Shown: piece by piece, positions 15,781 to 23,617 of the stretch
Position numbering within the stretch: position 1 is the first letter of the stretch
Layout: every line of letters begins with the position of its first letter
From: Blastococcus aggregatus
GTDB taxonomy: Bacteria; Actinomycetota; Actinomycetes; Mycobacteriales; Geodermatophilaceae
Direction: 5' to 3'
Length of the DNA stretch: 64,000 bases
NCBI RefSeq assembly: GCF_900221005.1
Contig: NZ_OBQI01000001.1
Span: 124,001 to 188,000, forward strand
Program-made: the position numbers and the translations under genes
Notes under the pieces: generated by a model
Told to the model about the DNA's origin: nothing
Databases searched by the model: none
What the model saw: only the letters and a program-made list of their open reading frames with translations

Positions 15781-15992
15781 GCCCGGGCCTCCTCGTGGAC
15801 GAGCACGGCGGACTCGGGGCAGTTGGCCGCCGCGAGCCGGGCGTCGCCCTCCCGGTCGGCGGGCACGTCCCGGTCGGCGGTGAGGTCGGTCAGGACCGCG
15901 TAGCCCTCCTCGTCCTCCCCGAACAGGTCAGGAGCGAGGTCGTAGCAGCGGCCGTGGCCCTGACACCTCGCAGGATCGATGCTGACTCTCAT
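15777..15992 (-). CDS. [3Fe-4S]-type ferredoxin, P450 redox partner
   Basis: 71 aa. It begins MRVSIDPARCQGHGRC and has a C-terminal NCPESA motif. The three-Cys pattern (C-x5-C ... C-P), with His/Gly in place of the second cluster Cys, is that of the 3Fe-4S ferredoxins serving actinobacterial P450s. It is encoded between the TetR gene (ATGA overlap at 15989-15992) and P450 copy 1 (overlap at 15777-15780). It should pass single electrons from a ferredoxin reductase, not encoded in this window, to the P450. It is the only P450-type ferredoxin gene here, so it may serve both P450s. Confidence 0.92.
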   Translation of the reverse strand: MRVSIDPARCQGHGRCYDLAPDLFGEDEEGYAVLTDLTADRDVPADREGDARLAAANCPESAVLVHEEARA

Positions 15993-16606
15993 GTGCGGAT
16001 TCCGATCTGTTCGCCGGTGCGGACGGGTTCGAGGCTGGTGACGACACGGATGAGGAGCTCGGTCCACTCCCGGTCGTCGACGTCGTGCAGGTCGGGGCCG
16101 ATGAGCGTGGTGCCGGCCGCCAGGGCGAGGCAGAAGTGCGCCACCGCCTCGGGCGAGAGCGCGGGATCCAGCTCCCCGCGGGCCTGGCCGTCCCGGACGA
16201 GGGCGACGAGCCAACCGGCTCGCTCGGCGGTGTAGTCGCGCAGCGCCGACGCCACCTCGGCGTGGTGCCGGGCCGCGACGAGCGCCTCGACCGCGAGGAA
16301 GGACTCGGGGTCCTGCCGTCGGCGCAGGGCCGCTCCCGTCTGGAGCAGGAGGTCGGCCACCGACCTGCTGGGGAACCTCGCCACCAGGTCGGCCAGGGGC
16401 CGGCGGCCGTGCACCCGCAGGGCACCGATGAGCAGGTCGGCCCGCGAGGTGAAGTAGCAGTAGAGCGCGCTGTTGCTGAGCCCGGCGGCGCGGGCGATGT
16501 CGGCCACGCGGGTGCCGTCGTAGCCGCGGGCGGCGAAGACGTCCGCCGCGGCCCGCAGGAGGCGGCGACGTGTCTCATCGGCGTTCGCACCGACGGTCCG
16601 CCCCAT
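15989..16606 (-). CDS. TetR-family repressor of the P450 operon
   Basis: 205 aa. The N-terminal helix-turn-helix domain (residues ~10-60) contains VADIARAAGLSNSALYCYF, the standard TetR recognition helix. The C-terminal ligand domain is diverse and suggests a small hydrophobic ligand. It is the first gene of the TetR-ferredoxin-P450 operon, each junction a 4-base ATGA overlap. The ATG at 16606 sits at the predicted transcription start. The promoter carries a GTGA-N6-TCAC palindrome that recurs in front of the second P450, so this protein probably controls both promoters (inference). Confidence 0.92.
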   Translation of the reverse strand: MGRTVGANADETRRRLLRAAADVFAARGYDGTRVADIARAAGLSNSALYCYFTSRADLLIGALRVHGRRPLADLVARFPSRSVADLLLQTGAALRRRQDPESFLAVEALVAARHHAEVASALRDYTAERAGWLVALVRDGQARGELDPALSPEAVAHFCLALAAGTTLIGPDLHDVDDREWTELLIRVVTSLEPVRTGEQIGIRT

Positions 16607-16643
16607 GCCCGAAATGAAATGTGATTCAGTTCACTTAGTCAAG
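16607..16643 (-). promoter_or_regulatory. Leaderless promoter/operator of the TetR-ferredoxin-P450 operon
   Basis: On the minus strand, TTGACT (16642-16637) is the -35 and TTTCAT (16619-16614) a weak -10. The start falls at the ATG. Within the spacer lies GTGAACTGAATCAC (16634-16621), a GTGA-N6-TCAC palindrome. Nearly the same block precedes the second P450. The remaining ~190 bases up to the copper-storage gene show nothing I can name. Confidence 0.75.
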
Positions 16644-16835
16644 AGCTCCGGTCGCGCGGCGTGGATCCGCACGTCGCGCGGCACCGTCGCAGCCGAGGAC
16701 GGCCGCAGGCTCGGGAGCGCATGAACAATTCGTGACATCGGGGGATCCGTACGCGACGCGGGGTAGGCCGCAGGGGCCGGCGGATCCCGGGGCGTCGAGG
16801 CGGCGCCCACCGACCGGCGCGAGGAGGCGAGGACC

Positions 16836-17243
16836 GTGACCGTTGCCGGCCAGATGCTGGAGACCTACCCGAAGGACCTCGGGGGCGTGGATCGCGACAA
16901 GCTGCGGGAGTGCATCGAGGCATGCGTCGAGTGCGCGCAGGCGTGCACGGCGTGCGCGGATGCATGCCTCAGCGAGGACATGGTCGCCGAGCTGACGAAG
17001 TGCATCCGCACCAACCTCGACTGCGCGGACGTCTGCGACGCCACCGGCCGGGTGCTCTCCCGCCGCACCGGATACGACGCCACCCTGACCCGCGCGGTGC
17101 TCGAGGCCTGCGCGGCTGCCTGCAAGGCGTGCGGTGACGAGTGCGGGCAGCACGCCTCGATGCACGAGCACTGCCGGGTGTGCGCGGAGGCGTGCCGTCG
17201 CTGCGAGCGGGCCTGCCGGGAGCTCATCGCCGCCCTGGGTTGA
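16836..17243 (+). CDS. Cys-rich four-helix copper-storage protein (Csp/DUF326)
   Basis: 135 aa with 18 Cys, almost all in C-x2-C or C-x3-C pairs along predicted helices (ECIEACVECAQACTACADAC; CAAACKACGDEC; HCRVCAEACRRCERAC). This is the pattern of cytosolic Csp3-type proteins, whose four-helix bundle is lined inside with thiolates that hold many Cu(I) ions. There is no signal peptide, so it should be cytosolic. The GTG start has GAGG upstream. It stands alone between the two P450 units and shares a terminator with the convergent second P450. No CsoR-type operator is visible upstream. Confidence 0.92.
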   Translation: MTVAGQMLETYPKDLGGVDRDKLRECIEACVECAQACTACADACLSEDMVAELTKCIRTNLDCADVCDATGRVLSRRTGYDATLTRAVLEACAAACKACGDECGQHASMHEHCRVCAEACRRCERACRELIAALG

Positions 17244-17256
17244 GCCCCCAGGGCGG
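17230..17256. terminator. Bidirectional hairpin spanning the csp stop codon
   Basis: A 10-bp stem (CCGCCCTGGG / CCCAGGGCGG) with a 7-base loop overlaps the end of the copper-storage gene and abuts the stop codon of the convergent P450. Confidence 0.75.
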
Positions 17257-18531
17257 TCAGCCGATGCGCAGCGGCAGCGCCCGGGGACCACGGATCTGGC
17301 CGGTCGACCAGCGCACCGCGGCCGGGTCCGCCAGCGTGAACTCCGGGATCCGGTCCAGCCACACGTCGAGCGCCACCCGCAGCTCCATCCGCGCCAGGTG
17401 GGAACCGACGCAGCGGTGGATGCCCAGACCGAAGGCCGCGTGCCGGTTGACCTCGCGGTCGATGAGCACCTCGTCGGCCCGCTCGAAGCGCTCGGGGTCG
17501 CGGTTCGCGGCCGGGAAGGGCAGCAGCACCCAGTCCTCGGCCTTCATCTCGACACCGCCGAAGGAGATGTCCTCCTTCACCAGCCGGGCCATGGTCACCG
17601 GGGCATAGGCGCGGAGGAACTCCTCCACCCCCGTCGCCCGGACGGCCGGCTCCTCGGCCATCCGGCGACGGTCCTCCGGGTGCTGCGCCAGGTGCCACAG
17701 CGAGGCCCCGATCGCACTCCACGTGGTGTCGATGCCGGCGATGAGCAGCAGCGCCATCGTGCCGGCGACGTGCTGCGGCTCCAGCTTCTGCCCGTACAGC
17801 TCCGCGTTGATCAGGTGGGTCGTCAGGTCGTCCCGCGGGTGCGCCAGGTGGTCCTGGATCTGCTCGAGCAGGTAGTCGAAGAGCTGGTCGGGCTGCTGCT
17901 CGCGCTCCTCGAGCGGGGTGTTGATCCCCTCGAGGGCGTCCTCGACGAAGTGCTTGAACCGGTCGCTGTCCGCCGTCGGGAATCCGAGCATGTCGGCGAT
18001 GACCCGGATCGGGATGTGCATGCCGTACTCCGTCGCCGCGTCCACGACGTCCCGGCCGGCGAACCCGTCGATCAGCGAGTGGCAGAACGCCTCCGTCGTC
18101 ACCGCCTGCTTGGCGACGTTCGCCTTCGTGAACGCCGGCAGCAGCAGCTTGCGGGCGTCGTGGTGGAACGGCGGGTCCGACGAGATGGGCGGCTCGCCGC
18201 CGACCGGCGCCAGGTCCAGCGGCGGCCGGTAGTTGCCCGCGATGATCGCCCGCGAGCTGAAGTGCTCGGTGTCGTAGGCGATCGCCTGGACGTCCTCGTA
18301 CCGCGTGGGCAGCCAGGCGCCCCCGAAGCGCTCGGTGCGCGCGATCGGGCACCGGACGCGGAGGTCCGCCCAGATCTCGATCGCGCGCTCGGCGTACTCC
18401 GGCTCGGTGTGCGAGAAGTCGGTGGTCCAGTCGGACACCGGCCCGGTCACGATCTCGTTCCAGGTGCCCAGGTCCTCCCGCTCGGCCTGCTGCTCGCGGA
18501 AGTCCTCGGTGAACCTGTCGTCGACCGTCAT
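17257..18531 (-). CDS. Cytochrome P450 (copy 2)
   Basis: 424 aa, a close paralog of the P450 at 14506-15780. The first 10 and last ~20 residues are nearly identical and the differences cluster in the N-terminal helix and the ~195-215 loop. The heme motif FGLGIHRCVGSHLAR, LLIAGIDTTWS and EEFLRAYAP are all intact, so it should be active. It has no ferredoxin gene of its own. The ATG lies directly behind a promoter almost identical to that of the TetR operon. A hydroxy-acid oxidase gene is divergent upstream, suggesting a common substrate pathway (inference). Confidence 0.95.
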   Translation of the reverse strand: MTVDDRFTEDFREQQAEREDLGTWNEIVTGPVSDWTTDFSHTEPEYAERAIEIWADLRVRCPIARTERFGGAWLPTRYEDVQAIAYDTEHFSSRAIIAGNYRPPLDLAPVGGEPPISSDPPFHHDARKLLLPAFTKANVAKQAVTTEAFCHSLIDGFAGRDVVDAATEYGMHIPIRVIADMLGFPTADSDRFKHFVEDALEGINTPLEEREQQPDQLFDYLLEQIQDHLAHPRDDLTTHLINAELYGQKLEPQHVAGTMALLLIAGIDTTWSAIGASLWHLAQHPEDRRRMAEEPAVRATGVEEFLRAYAPVTMARLVKEDISFGGVEMKAEDWVLLPFPAANRDPERFERADEVLIDREVNRHAAFGLGIHRCVGSHLARMELRVALDVWLDRIPEFTLADPAAVRWSTGQIRGPRALPLRIG

Positions 18532-18569
18532 GCCCCGAAATGGAATGTGGTTCAGTTCACCCCGTCAAG
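18532..18569 (-). promoter_or_regulatory. Leaderless promoter/operator of the second P450 (copy of the TetR promoter)
   Basis: On the minus strand, TTGACG (18568-18563) is followed by GTGAACTGAACCAC (18560-18547) and CATTCCATTTC before the ATG at 18531. It matches the TetR-operon promoter at most positions over ~37 bases, including the spacing, except for one extra base next to the start codon. Confidence 0.75.
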
Positions 18570-18611
18570 GGCTTCGGCCCTGGTCCGGGGAACGACGCAC
18601 GAGGAGAGCAC

Positions 18612-19778
18612 GTGGCCAACCACGGCGACTGGCAGTTCGGCATCTACTTCAACGGACTGGTCGGCCAGAAGCCGACGCTGCCCATGGAGTACGGCGCCCT
18701 CGAGCGCGCCGCCGAGGCCGCCATGACCGAGGAGGTCTGGTCCTACGTGGCCGGCGGCGCCGGGAACGAGCACACCCAGCGCGCCAACGTCACCGCGTTC
18801 GAGCGCTGGGGCCTCATGCCCCGGATGCTGGCCGGCGCCGCGCAGCGCGAGCTGGGCGTCGAGATCTTCGGCCGGCAGCTGCCGACGCCGCTGATGCTCG
18901 CGCCGGTCGGCGTCATCGGCATCTGCGAACCCGAGGGGCACGGCGACCTCACCACCGCGCGCGCCGCGGCCGCGACCGGCGTCCCGATGATCGCCTCGAC
19001 GCTCATGCAGGACCCCCTGGAGGACGTCGCCGCCGCTCTCGGGGACACCCCCGGTTGGTTCCAGCTCTACCCGCCGAACGACCGCGAGCTCACCGAGAGC
19101 CTGGTCCGGCGGGCCGAGGCGGCCGGGTACCAGGCGATCGTCATCACCCTCGACACGCTCGCCCTGGGCTGGCGGCCACGGGACCTGACGATCGCCAGCT
19201 TCCCGCAGCTCACCGGGCTCTGCCTGGCCAACTACACCTCCGACCCGGTGTTCCGCTCCCGGCTGGACGCTCCCCCGGAGGAGGACCCGCAGGCCGCCAC
19301 CGGCCTGTGGGCCCGGATCTTCGGCAACCAGAGCCTGAGCTGGGACGACCTCGCCTGGTTCCGCTCTCTCACCTCGCTGCCGATCCTGCTCAAGGGCATC
19401 TGCTCCCCCGACGACGCGCGCCGCGCCGTCGACGCCGGCATGGACGGCATCTACTGCTCCAACCACGGCGGCCGCCAGGCCAACGGCGGCCTCCCGGCGA
19501 TCGACTGCCTCGCCGACGTCGTGGACGCCGCAGGTGACGCCCCGGTGATCTTCGACAGCGGGATCCGCGGCGGGCCGGACGTGGTCAAGGCGCTCGCCAT
19601 GGGCGCGCGGGCAGTCGCGGTCGGGCGTCCGTACGCCTACGGCCTCGCGGTCGGCGGCCAGGAGGGCATCGAGCACGTGCTGCGCTCCCTGCTCGCGGAG
19701 ATCGACCTGACGATGGCCGTCGACGGCTATCCGACGATCGCCTCCCTGACGCGCGACGCGCTGCGTCCCGTCCGGTGA
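18612..19778 (+). CDS. FMN-dependent alpha-hydroxy-acid oxidase (lactate 2-monooxygenase-like)
   Basis: 388 aa. A TIM-barrel flavoenzyme that oxidises a 2-hydroxy acid. It shows MLAPVGVIG near the flavin, QLYPPND, ILLKGICSPDDA with the flavin-contacting Lys, and the catalytic SNHGGRQ motif, then DSGIRGGPDVVKALAMGA for phosphate binding. The long insert between ~200 and 250 and the ~390-residue length fit the lactate 2-monooxygenase branch better than lactate dehydrogenase. The GTG start has GAGGAG upstream. It is divergent from the second P450, whose operator lies in the 80-base gap, so the two may be coregulated. The natural substrate is unknown. Confidence 0.88.
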   Translation: MANHGDWQFGIYFNGLVGQKPTLPMEYGALERAAEAAMTEEVWSYVAGGAGNEHTQRANVTAFERWGLMPRMLAGAAQRELGVEIFGRQLPTPLMLAPVGVIGICEPEGHGDLTTARAAAATGVPMIASTLMQDPLEDVAAALGDTPGWFQLYPPNDRELTESLVRRAEAAGYQAIVITLDTLALGWRPRDLTIASFPQLTGLCLANYTSDPVFRSRLDAPPEEDPQAATGLWARIFGNQSLSWDDLAWFRSLTSLPILLKGICSPDDARRAVDAGMDGIYCSNHGGRQANGGLPAIDCLADVVDAAGDAPVIFDSGIRGGPDVVKALAMGARAVAVGRPYAYGLAVGGQEGIEHVLRSLLAEIDLTMAVDGYPTIASLTRDALRPVR

Positions 19779-19787
19779 GGCGGGCGG

Positions 19788-19813
19788 GTCACCGGCCCAC
19801 CTGGGCCGGTGAC
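19788..19813. terminator. Hairpin between hydroxy-acid oxidase and cobN
   Basis: An 11-bp perfect stem (GTCACCGGCCC / GGGCCGGTGAC) with a 4-base loop lies 9 bases after the oxidase stop. It overlaps the last codons of cobN on the other strand and can terminate both. Confidence 0.8.
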
Positions 19814-22800
19814 TCCCCGCCCTCCAGGTCGCCCTCGGTGTCGAGGTAGGCCTGCTGCAGCTCGGCCAGCAGTGCCGGGTCGGGCTCGGCCCACATCTTC
19901 CGGTCGACGGCCTCGAGCAGCCGCTCGGCGATGCCGTGCAGAGCCCAGGGGTTCGACTGCTCCATGAACTCGCGGTTCTCCGGGTCCAGCACGTAGCTCT
20001 GCGCCAGCTTCTCGTACATCCAGTCGGCGACGACGCCGGTCGTGGCGTCGTAGCCGAACAGGTAGTCGACCGTGGCGGCCATCTCGAAGGCGCCCTTGTA
20101 GCCGTGCCGCCGCATCGCGGCGAGCCACTTCGGGTTGACCACCCGCGCGCGGAACACCCGCGAGGTCTCCTCGACCAGCGAGCGGGTGCGCACGTGCTCG
20201 GGCCGGGTCGAGTCGCCGATGTAGGCCTTCGGCGAGTTCCCCGTCAGCGCGCGGACGGTCGCGACCATCCCGCCGTGGTACTGGAAGTAGTCGTCGGAGT
20301 CGGCGATGTCGTGCTCGCGGGTGTCGATGTTCTTGGCCGCCACCGCGATCCGCCGGTAGGAGGTCTCCATGTCCGACCGGGCCGCGACGCCGTCGAGGTC
20401 CCGGCCGTAGGCGTAGCCGCCCCACACCGCGTACACCTCGGCGAGGTCGGCGTCGGTGCGCCAGTTGCGGCTGTCGATCAGCGAGAGCAGCCCGGCCCCG
20501 TAGGCCCCGGGCTTCGAGCCGAACACCCGGGTGGTGGCCCGCCGGCGGTCCCCGTGCTCGGCGACGTCGGCGTCCACGTGGGCGCGGACGAAGTTCTGCT
20601 CCGGGGTCTCGTCCAGGCCCGCGGCGAGGGTGACGGCGTCGTCGAGCATGGTCACCACGTGCGGGAAGGCGTCCCGGAAGAAGCCCGAGATGCGCACCGT
20701 GACGTCGATCCGCGGCCGGCCCAGCTCGGGCAGCGGGATCGGCTCGAGCGCGGTCACCCGGCGCGACGCCTCGTCCCACACCGGCCGGACGCCGAGCAGC
20801 GCCAGCACCTGGGCGACGTCGTCACCGGAGGTCCGCATCGCCGAGGTGCCCCACACCGAGAGCCCCACCGAGCGCGGGTGCTCGCCGGTCTCGCTGACGT
20901 ACCGCTCGACGAGCGACTCGGCCAGCCCCTGCCCGGTCTCCCACGCCAGCCGGGAGGGCACCGCGCGGGGGTCGACGGAGTAGAAGTTGCGGCCGGTCGG
21001 CAGCACGTTGACCAGCCCGCGCAGCGGCGAGCCCGAGGGCCCGGCCGGCACGTAGCCGCCCTCGAGGGCGTGCAGCGCCATGTCGATCTCGTCGGTGGTC
21101 CGCGCCAGCCGGGGCACCACCTCGGCGACGGCGAAGTGCAGCACGCGCTCCACCTCGGTGTGCGACTCCCCCAGCACGTCGAGGACCGTCGGCGCGACGG
21201 CGTCGGGAACCCAGCCGGCGTCCTCCATGGCGGTGACCAGCGCGAGGGCGCGGGCCTCCACCTCGTCGGTCTCGTGCAGCCCGGCCGAGCCGTCCTCGAC
21301 CAGGCCCAGCGCCTCGCGCAGACCGGGCATCGCGACGGAGCCGCCCCAGATCTGCCGGGCCCTCAGGATGGCCAGCACCAGCCCGACCCGGGCGTCACCC
21401 TCCGGCGGGGAGCCGAAGACGTGCAGCCCGTCGCGGATCTGGCTGTCCTTGATGGCGCACAGCCAGCCGTCGACGTGCAGGATCATCTCGTCGAACTCGG
21501 CGTCGTGCGGGCGGTCGTCCAGGCCCAGGTCGTGGTCGAGCTTGGCGGCCTGGATCAGCGTCCAGATCTGCTGACGGACGGCGGGCAGTTTCGGCGGGTC
21601 CATCGCGGCGATGTTGGCGTGCTCGTCGAGGAGTTGCTCCAGGCGGGCGATGTCGCCGTAGGTCTCGGCGCGGGCCATCGGCGGCACCATGTGGTCGATC
21701 AGCGTGGCGTGCGCCCGGCGCTTGGCCTGGCTGCCCTCGCCGGGGTCGTTGACCAGGAACGGATAGATCATCGGCAGGTCGCCGAGCGCCGCGTCCGGGG
21801 CGCAGGCCGCCGAGAGCCCGACGGTCTTGCCGGGCATCCACTCCAGGTTGCCGTGCTTGCCCACGTGCACGACCGCGTGCGCGCCGAACCCTCCGTCGAT
21901 CTGTGCGCTGCGCAGCCAGTGGTAGGCGGCCAGGTAGTGGTGGCTGGGCGGCAGGTCGGGGTCGTGGTAGATCGCGATGGGGTTCTCGCCGAAGCCGCGG
22001 GGCGGCTGCACCATCACGACGACGTTGCCGGCGCGCAGGGCGGCGAACACGATGCAGTCGTCGGTCGGGTCCACGAACAGCGCCCCCGGCGGCGGACCCC
22101 AGTGCTCGACCATCCGCTCGGTCAGCTCGGCGGGCAGCGTGTCGAAGAAGGCGCGGTACTCGGCGGCCGGGATGCGCACCGGGTTGCCGGACAGCTGCTC
22201 GGCGGTCAGCCAGTCCGGGTCCTGGCCGCCGGCCTCGATGAGGGCGTGCACCAGCGCATCGCCGTCCAGGTCCGCGACGCCGGGCAGCGCGCCCGGCCCG
22301 TCGAACGGACCGATGTCGTAGCCCTGGCCCTGCATGGCGGCCAGCAGCCGGACGACCGACGCGGGGGTGTCCAGGCCGACGGCGTTGCCGATGCGCGAGT
22401 GCTTCGTCGGGTACGCCGACAGCATCACGACGATCTTCCGGTCGGCCGGCGCGGTGTGCCGGAGCCGGGCGTGGGCGACCGCGGTGCCGGCGACGCGGGC
22501 GGCCCGCTCGGGGTCGGGCACGTACGAGGTCAGACCCTCGTCGTCGACCTCCTTGAAGGAGAACGGGACGCTGATGATCCGGCCGTCGAACTCGGGGATG
22601 GCCACCTGGTTGCCGACGTCCAGCGGGGAGAGCCCGTCGTCGTTGGCCGCCCAGCTCTCGCGCGGGGTGCCCAGCACCAGCCCCTGGATGACCGGGACGT
22701 CCAGGCGGGCCAGCTCGCCGACGTCCCACGCGCCGTCGTCCCCACCGGCCTGGGCGGTGGCGGGCCGGGAACCGCCGGCCGCCAGCACCGTGACGACCAT

Positions 22801-23430
22801 GGCGTCGACCGTGCGCAGCACCTCGAGCATCGCGGGGTCGACCGCACGCAGCGAGGCGGTGTAGATCGGTACCGGGACGCCGCCGGCGGTCTCGATCGCA
22901 TCGCACAGCGTGTGCACGAAGGCGGTGTTCCCGGCGAGGTGGTGCGCCCGGTAGTAGAGGACGGCGACCCGGGGGCCGGTCGCGGTGGTGGGGCGGTCCA
23001 GCGGGCCCCAGTCGGGCGCGACGGCGGGGGCCTCGAAGCCCTCACCGTCCAGCAGCACGGTGTCGGCCAGGAAGCGGTGCAGCTCCACCACGTTGTCCGG
23101 GCCGCCCTGCGCGAGATAGGCGTGCGCCTCGGTGGCGACGCCCATCGGGACCGTGGACAGTGCCATCAGCTCGGCGTCGGGCAGCTGCTCCCCGCCCAGC
23201 ACCACGACCGGCAGGCCGCTGTCCAGCAACGGCTGCAGCATGTCCTCGTACTTGCGGGCGGCCCCGAGGATCCGGACGACGACCAGGTCGGTGCCGGCGG
23301 CGAACGCGGCGAGCTGGTCGGCGCCGACCCGGTAGGGGTTGCCGAGCTTCCAGTCCGACGCGCTGGCCCTGGCCGAGAGCAGGTCGGTGTCGGAGGTGGA
23401 CAGCAGCGTGAAGGTGCGCTGGGACGTCAC
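19789..23430 (-). CDS. cobN: Cobaltochelatase subunit CobN
   Basis: 1213 aa, the usual size of CobN. It is the large subunit that inserts Co2+ into hydrogenobyrinic acid a,c-diamide in the oxygen-dependent B12 pathway, with ATP hydrolysis by AAA+ partners. Family landmarks are YYRAHHLAGN, LSAYPTKHSRIGNAVGLDTP, VHVGKHGNLEWMPGKTVGLS (catalytic-region His) and, near the C-terminus, FGSKPGAYGAGLL and YQYHGGM-type motifs. The partner here is probably the ChlI/D-like fusion at 34886. The GTG start has GGGAAGG upstream and a cobalamin riboswitch precedes it, so B12 should repress it. Confidence 0.96.
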   Translation of the reverse strand: MTSQRTFTLLSTSDTDLLSARASASDWKLGNPYRVGADQLAAFAAGTDLVVVRILGAARKYEDMLQPLLDSGLPVVVLGGEQLPDAELMALSTVPMGVATEAHAYLAQGGPDNVVELHRFLADTVLLDGEGFEAPAVAPDWGPLDRPTTATGPRVAVLYYRAHHLAGNTAFVHTLCDAIETAGGVPVPIYTASLRAVDPAMLEVLRTVDAMVVTVLAAGGSRPATAQAGGDDGAWDVGELARLDVPVIQGLVLGTPRESWAANDDGLSPLDVGNQVAIPEFDGRIISVPFSFKEVDDEGLTSYVPDPERAARVAGTAVAHARLRHTAPADRKIVVMLSAYPTKHSRIGNAVGLDTPASVVRLLAAMQGQGYDIGPFDGPGALPGVADLDGDALVHALIEAGGQDPDWLTAEQLSGNPVRIPAAEYRAFFDTLPAELTERMVEHWGPPPGALFVDPTDDCIVFAALRAGNVVVMVQPPRGFGENPIAIYHDPDLPPSHHYLAAYHWLRSAQIDGGFGAHAVVHVGKHGNLEWMPGKTVGLSAACAPDAALGDLPMIYPFLVNDPGEGSQAKRRAHATLIDHMVPPMARAETYGDIARLEQLLDEHANIAAMDPPKLPAVRQQIWTLIQAAKLDHDLGLDDRPHDAEFDEMILHVDGWLCAIKDSQIRDGLHVFGSPPEGDARVGLVLAILRARQIWGGSVAMPGLREALGLVEDGSAGLHETDEVEARALALVTAMEDAGWVPDAVAPTVLDVLGESHTEVERVLHFAVAEVVPRLARTTDEIDMALHALEGGYVPAGPSGSPLRGLVNVLPTGRNFYSVDPRAVPSRLAWETGQGLAESLVERYVSETGEHPRSVGLSVWGTSAMRTSGDDVAQVLALLGVRPVWDEASRRVTALEPIPLPELGRPRIDVTVRISGFFRDAFPHVVTMLDDAVTLAAGLDETPEQNFVRAHVDADVAEHGDRRRATTRVFGSKPGAYGAGLLSLIDSRNWRTDADLAEVYAVWGGYAYGRDLDGVAARSDMETSYRRIAVAAKNIDTREHDIADSDDYFQYHGGMVATVRALTGNSPKAYIGDSTRPEHVRTRSLVEETSRVFRARVVNPKWLAAMRRHGYKGAFEMAATVDYLFGYDATTGVVADWMYEKLAQSYVLDPENREFMEQSNPWALHGIAERLLEAVDRKMWAEPDPALLAELQQAYLDTEGDLEGGESPAQVGR

Positions 23431-23469
23431 GGGAGAGCCTTCCCTGGGGGTCCGCGCCCCGGGTCGTCG

Positions 23470-23585
23470 GGCACGGCAGCCGGAGTATCTGGCTCCCCTG
23501 GTCGCCCAGGGTCACAGTGGCGGGACCGCACCGGAATCGCACCGGTTTCCTCACGCACTGCCGTGGTGTGCGCCGCACGCTACCG
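23470..23585 (-). ncRNA. Cobalamin riboswitch upstream of cobN
   Basis: Reading the minus strand, the conserved core GGTGCGATTCCGGTGCGGTC is followed by CCGCCACTGTGA (together near 23545-23510). The B12 box variant GGGAGCCAGATACTCCGGCTGCC-type segment follows at 23497-23475. The element ends ~40 bases before the cobN GTG, consistent with control by ribosome-site access. Confidence 0.92.
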
Positions 23586-23617
23586 GCCGGACATCCCGGC
23601 CGGGCAGCCGGCAGCGG

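Noticed and set aside
17257-18531. Second P450 as a decaying pseudogene
   Set aside because: Full length, all heme and I-helix motifs intact, and it keeps its own promoter.
14506-19778. Secondary-metabolite gene cluster
   Set aside because: No polyketide, peptide-synthetase, terpene or RiPP genes are present around the P450s.
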